NCBI GenBank assembly: GCA_944474755.1
Contig: OX104115.1
Location: 56,982,648 to 57,046,647, forward strand
Direction: 5' to 3'
DNA: 64,000 nucleotides
Source of the DNA: Limnoperna fortunei
Lineage: Eukaryota; Mollusca; Bivalvia; Mytilida; Modiolidae
The position numbers and the translations under genes are program-made. The notes beneath the pieces were generated by a model. It worked only from the letters and a program-made list of their open reading frames with translations. It had not been told where the DNA came from and made no database searches. Below are positions 59,670 through 64,000 of this stretch, in pieces (the stretch's first letter is position 1; each line of letters opens with the position of its first letter).

Positions 59670-59830
59670 ATATAAACTTTGGTTCACTCTGGTGCTCCAG
59701 ACGCATAAGCAGTGCTTGCCTCTTATTAGACAACAGACGAGTTACTCATTGTCATGTCTAGAAAAAGTCAAATCCAGAAAGAGGGAATGACTACTTATGA
59801 AATCGTCCTTTCGTATTTGAGAAATTGAGC
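59670..59830. repeat. Dispersed repeat, partner of 33190-33420
   Basis: Word order as described for 33190-33420. Here it lies about 0.3 kb from the minus-strand RT fragment and may be part of the same element. Confidence 0.6.
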
Positions 59831-60109
59831 GAGAGCAATTAAGTCATGGTGACGACCATAGAAATTGTTCAGGGATAACATCAATCAAGGTACAATAAAC
59901 ATGTTTGAGTAGTAACGTAGTCAAAGGGTTGAGCGGCCGAGAAAATTGTAATACCGACAGCATAATCTAGAATAAGTATAAGTGAAGTGTACACATCATA
60001 CACTTGTGCTTCTGGAATGTTGCTACCTTAGTCTAATTCTATAGGTTAGTCTAAATTATAGGCCGACCTAATTGTATTAGAGGCGTCTTTAATAACAAGC
60101 TCGCTATGG

Positions 60110-60411
60110 TAAATTGAATGTCAATAGTTACCAAATTTAGCATTGTTGAAATATATCGAATGTTAAATTAAAGGTCTCGGCCAGATTCGTTTCTTTCTTC
60201 TTCAGTAGGCCTTCTATGAACTCAGCCTCATAAGAGTACAAGCCAGGTCGGCGAGGAGAGGAGCACAATTAGTACCCATGGGAATACCAACAATCTGTTG
60301 AAAAACATGTCCTTCATACACGACGAATATGTTGTCCATAAGAAAATCTAGCATGTGACAGATTTGCTCTTCAGTATTTTTTTTACATTTTAAGATATTT
60401 TTAGCAGACAT
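60110..60411 (-). pseudogene. Penelope-like / unclassified RT fragment
   Basis: On the minus strand: EEQICHMLDFLMDNIFVVYE, then GHVFQQIVGIPMGTNCAPLL and ADL. After a frame change come LYSYEAEFIEGLLK and FNLTF. The GIPMGTNCAPLLADL block is the RT motif just before the catalytic box; here the sequence stops before the YIDD box, so the fragment is dead. RTs with this block are abundant in bivalves. I lean to the Penelope-like group but cannot exclude another class. The same family occurs on the plus strand at 63440-64000. Confidence 0.75.
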
Positions 60412-60689
60412 TTTAAAGATAAATACATGTATAACTAATGTTTACAGATGTTTCATTTATATAAAAATCTTTGTAAAATAGAAAAGGATCTATTGGGGAA
60501 GTACATAATAAATATAGAACGGTCATTAAAACAATTTTGTGTTTTGTTCAATTTACTTGAATATCATGTTTTATTTTAGCCATATTAAAGCTGTAATTAC
60601 ACTAAATAAGCCCAAATGGTATTATATTCTAGCCATTATCATTTATTATAGGTGCATGAGAATTTGTAACCTTTATAAATAATTTCTAT
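60412..60689. other. Intergenic between RT fragment and segment B copy 3
   Basis: No feature seen. Confidence 0.4.
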
Positions 60690-61660
60690 TAGCCCTAGAC
60701 AGATGCACGATCTAAGTCATGTGACACGTGATTGTTTACATTTTCTTTTAAGGAAATGTTATAATTGATTATACTTATTAACAAAGTGTAACAATTTTTA
60801 AATTCTTCATGTTTTTACCATGATAAAAAAATAAGTTTAATATAGCGCATTTTACATATTATAAAATTAAAATGTGGATTTCATAAACAATTCATCATTG
60901 AACATAGAACAAACGAAACACCACAGGATCAAGTCAAATGCAAATGATAAAGTCAACCTTAGAATCATATCCAATAAGTACGGGCAAGGGTGATTCCACT
61001 AAGCAGAGTCTGACTTATTCCAATTCATAACAATTGAAGTGTAGGTGTATTCTAGTCTTTATTTGTCTTGCAATGTATCTGTATCATAAACAAATGCGCA
61101 CTTATTGATAGATCCGCTTCCCAATATTCTAAATATCTCAAACAAAAACTATGATTAGGGTGGACAATTTGGTTGCGTCTTTTTTTTTTAAATTTTCACC
61201 GTCTCAAGTCTGGCAAATTGAAAAAAATCCTCAAACAGCTTCATAATAGCAGATGTACAACTTCAAGGCAAAAAGTGCAAAATATTTCTGTGAAATTTAA
61301 GAGATCTTTGTCCAAAACTGTAGGAGAAATTGATTACAACCAATTTGTATCTTTAAAATGACTATGTTTCCAGGTCTGGCAAATTAGTTAAAAAGCAATA
61401 ATAGCAGTTAACTTTAATACATGTGCATATTTTCAAAACCGGTGAACAACTTTAATACATGTGCAATTTATTTGTGAAGTTTTAAAGATCTAGGTTTTAA
61501 AATGTATACGGATTTAATTACACAAAATAGGTTTGTTCTTCAGCTTGTTTTCTGATAAAACTAGATTATGTCATCTGCGCATTTAATGAAATTGGATTAT
61601 TTTCTAGGTGTGGAAATAAATTCTCAACCAATTCCATAATTGTAGGTGCATGTCTTCAAT
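60690..61660 (+). repeat. Segment B, divergent copy 3, right part
   Basis: 'gcacgatctaa', 'aaggaaatgttata', 'acgaaacaccacagg', 'atatgcaaat'-like, 'tatccaataagtac' and 'gagtctgac' follow 4707-5010 in order. 'gtattctagtctttat' and the tandem units then follow 5190-5500. Divergence is much higher than between copies 1 and 2. A SINE head abuts its right end at 61665. Confidence 0.8.
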
Positions 61661-61664
61661 ACAA

Positions 61665-61785
61665 GGGGGCCTCGGTGGTTGAGTGGTTAAGATAGTTTGT
61701 ATACTATAGATCAAGTGGTCTGTCAACAATGAGGTTCCTAGTTCGAGTCTAACTGCAGGAAAGGGTGTACTCGACTCCAATCTTA
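61665..61785 (+). mobile_element. tRNA-derived SINE, head only
   Basis: Starts 'gggggcctcggtggttgag', has a B box 'agttcgagtct' and stops after 'gtgtactcgactccaatctt'. The 3' body is missing. Confidence 0.82.
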
Positions 61786-62139
61786 CTTTATGTGATCGTT
61801 ATTCCGATTTTCTAGACCGATCACTGCTGTTGACTGCTTAACTACTAAACTGCTTAACTGTTGTACCTAGGTAGATGTTATCTCTCCAGAAGTTCTATGA
61901 TCGGCACCACGTCTTAATTGATCGAAATCAGTGTCTCAAATACGATCTGACATTTTTGCCGAGTCATATCATCTATCAAATGATCGAAGAGATCAGATAT
62001 TTGCAAAAACTTTAATCTAATATTGAAAACCATTGATGCATTCATATGTCTCATGAATACGAATATTTAATTAATTAGTTTTTATTTTTGGACTAAGGCA
62101 TGATTGACTTGATGTTTTATGTTGACTTTTAATGTAAGC
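61786..62139. other. Intergenic; place where a GPCR would be expected
   Basis: It lies between segment B copy 3 and a second segment A. I see no GPCR exon here. Confidence 0.4.
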
Positions 62140-62780
62140 AAGATTGAGCTTGGTGTATGAACTATTAATTATAACATTTTAATGTAATCATTATTTAGTT
62201 CCTCTAACATTTTAGCTTTTATTTTTTTAAATCTTGACAATATTACATAGCTAAACTTAATGAAAATTAATTAACCACATAATCTTGCAAACTGTATAGC
62301 TTATATGTATTATCAAACAGATTAGTAAACATTTCGTGATGTACATAAAAAAATATACAATAAACATAAACCTTACACTTCTGGCTGTTTTAGTATGCAT
62401 TTGCCATACAGCTCCAATCTGGTGTATGCTCTTTACCGCATTGTTTTCATATTTTACAATCTAATTAATAATCATCCATTGGATTGAAAGGTCATATTTG
62501 AGATGTGCGAGATTGTTTACTTGTTTATGGGAAAGACGTCTAACGCCATATTTAGCAAATTTCAGCTATACCGTTGGGTCTATTGTTTTTACGTAAATAA
62601 CCGATTTTTATTTCAGTCCACCTAGTACAGATAAGCTGATGCAACACGCATCAAACAAGAACGTTGCTATAGTAACATATCAACGTTATTGTTAAACGTT
62701 GTTTGTTTCATGCGTTCTGATTGGATTGATTGTTGTAATTCCTACTATAATGGAGATTATTTGGTGATTTTTTTTAATGT
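62140..62780. repeat. Second copy of the GPCR 3' flank (segment A)
   Basis: 'aagattgagcttgg', 'ataacattttaatgta', 'cattatttagttcctctaac', 'agcttttattt', 'atttgccatacagctcc', 'ctttaccgcattgtt', 'catattttacaat', 'gtgcgagattgttt' and 'gttgtaattcctactataat' follow the order at 50815-52260. Confidence 0.75.
62523..62597 (-). mobile_element. SINE 3' end fragment
   Basis: 'ttgtttatgggaaagacgtc', 'taacgcca' and 'ttcagctatacc' match the SINE 3' body. It occupies the same place in segment A as the full SINE at 51710, so insertion pre-dates that duplication. Confidence 0.65.
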
Positions 62781-63439
62781 TTTTTCATTATTATTTTATC
62801 ACTGTTATTTTATTAATTTAGTACGTCGGTTATGATAAAATTTATATTATTAATTGGGTGTGTGCTAATAAATTGAAAACTTAACACACATGTATAATTA
62901 ATTAAAAGTAAAAAACAATAATAATCGTATGGAATAAAATAAAATACAGCAGTTTATGTAAGTAGTAGACGTTCTAGGCGGTGTGATGCCAATTGTAGGT
63001 TCTTAGAAATAGAATAATTAGGGAAGAGATAAAAACAAGGAATGCTATGTTTGTTTGCCAATAATCTGTTTTTAGAAACTGGAATTCAGATGCTATTCAA
63101 ACATGTAGATAAAAAGGAATATCCCTTTTTCAATTCTTAAGTCCTTTAATGAAAACACAAATTTAGATGTTGCTAGTAACAAGTGGTACATTAAATTTAT
63201 CCATATTTAACAAACAAATTAGTTAGACTATTTCGAAAATCTGTCCTTCAAAAATATTCATTCCGACAAAGAGTCTGAAGACTAACTCTACTTGTATTGG
63301 ATTACAAAATTACATTAAAATCATTACAAGGAAAGATGCATATCTCGCTGATTCATGTCCACTAACAAAGAGTTGTCAAAACGATTGACATATATTGTTT
63401 GACTGTGAAACTGGTTATTATCGAAGAATATTATCGATA
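62781..63439. other. Intergenic, left flank of the terminal RT fragment
   Basis: AT-rich. Its right part (63240-63420) may be decayed upstream coding sequence of the RT element. Confidence 0.4.
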
Positions 63440-64000
63440 TGTCGATTCTTAAAAATTCAAAAGAACTTTTGGGAAGTCAAAATCAAGATCGATATCTAAA
63501 ATTTCAACTGTCAGAACCTTTGATTTTCAATTATTTTACCACTTTGCATAACCAAAAGCTGAACTCCGGTCATAAAGAAATTATTCATAAAGCCTTCGCT
63601 CCCGTGTATGCCTAAAATGTGTAGTTTCAGATTATAAGAAAACGTGTTTTTGCTAAAGAACGATAGGTTTAATCTGCTGCAGCGAAGAAGAGGTTTAGAG
63701 TATTCTAGATTTTCTGATCAATAACATATTTGTAATTTTTGAGAGGATGTGTTGTTCAGCATGCAAACGGAATTCCAATGGGTACAAACTGTGCCCAACT
63801 CCTCGACAATTTGTTTCTGTATTCATATAAAACTGATTTTCTTCAACCTTTATTAAAGACAAGAAGATAGCAGAAGCTAGCTTCTTTTATTTCAAATATA
63901 TATACAAGTTGTATATTGATGATGTCTGTTCAATTAACAACCGTCCATTTGCTGATTGGCTTTCGTTAATATATTATTCAGAACTAGAAATGAAAGAAAC
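63440..64000 (+). pseudogene. Penelope-like / unclassified RT fragment, cut by the window end
   Basis: NSKELLGSQNQDR and FNYFTTLHNQKLNSGHKEII lie near 63450-63595 (the degraded 'DFSTLYTTIPH' palm region). ILDFLINNIFV follows near 63700 and NGIPMGTNCAQLLDNLFLYS near 63770, then FKYIYKLYIDDVCSINNRPF near 63890-63950 and YYSELEMKE. The YIDD catalytic box is kept, but stops and shifts break the frame near 63600-63750 and 63870. It is the same family as the minus-strand fragment at 60110-60411, in opposite orientation, and reaches further into the catalytic region. Confidence 0.8.

Noticed and set aside
1..64000. Bacterial operon or symbiont DNA.
   Set aside because: No long ORFs, no Shine-Dalgarno-linked genes, and spliced exons and SINEs throughout.

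Overview
The window looks like bivalve mollusc nuclear DNA, possibly a mytilid. It is AT-rich and gene-poor. It holds one spliced gene with GT-AG introns, many copies of a tRNA-derived SINE, LINE tails ending in (AATC)n, Tc1, hAT-like and Helentron-like elements, a DIRS retroelement and Penelope-like reverse transcriptase fragments. The species call is an inference from repeat style only. All homologies were read by eye; no alignment or search was run.

Layout. 1-6367 and 12832-19076 are two direct copies of one non-coding segment (called segment B here). Between them, 6368-12831 holds decayed transposons: LINE ORF1, a SINE/LINE tail, an inverted-repeat element built of GCGATTTT-type words, a LINE ORF2 and a Tc1 transposase. 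From 19.1 to 37.2 kb lie a GPCR exon-2 remnant (+), a second Tc1 relic, a GPCR last-exon remnant (-), several SINEs, a hAT-like MITE, a divergent minus-strand copy of segment B (29.5-32.1 kb), a Helentron-like element and a broken THAP domain. A 5'-truncated LINE with RNase H fills 38023-41108. It has a 15-bp target-site duplication and carries a second Helentron-like element inside its 3' UTR. A perfect 244-bp palindrome is at 43.2 kb.

The one apparently intact gene is at 46052-50544 (+). It has six coding exons and encodes a 349-aa rhodopsin-class GPCR that resembles the vasopressin / neuropeptide S / CCAP receptor group. Downstream, a third divergent copy of segment B (52.7-53.2 and 60.7-61.7 kb) is split by a 4.6-kb DIRS element with inverted terminal repeats and an internal complementary region. 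A second copy of the GPCR 3' flank appears at 62.1-62.8 kb. The window ends inside a Penelope-like reverse transcriptase fragment.

The main pattern is that remnants of the same GPCR and several copies of segment B share the window, in both orientations. I read this as an old GPCR locus multiplied by segmental duplication, with one copy surviving here and the others broken by transposons. I see no bacterial, CRISPR or organellar features and no convincing tRNA or rRNA gene.
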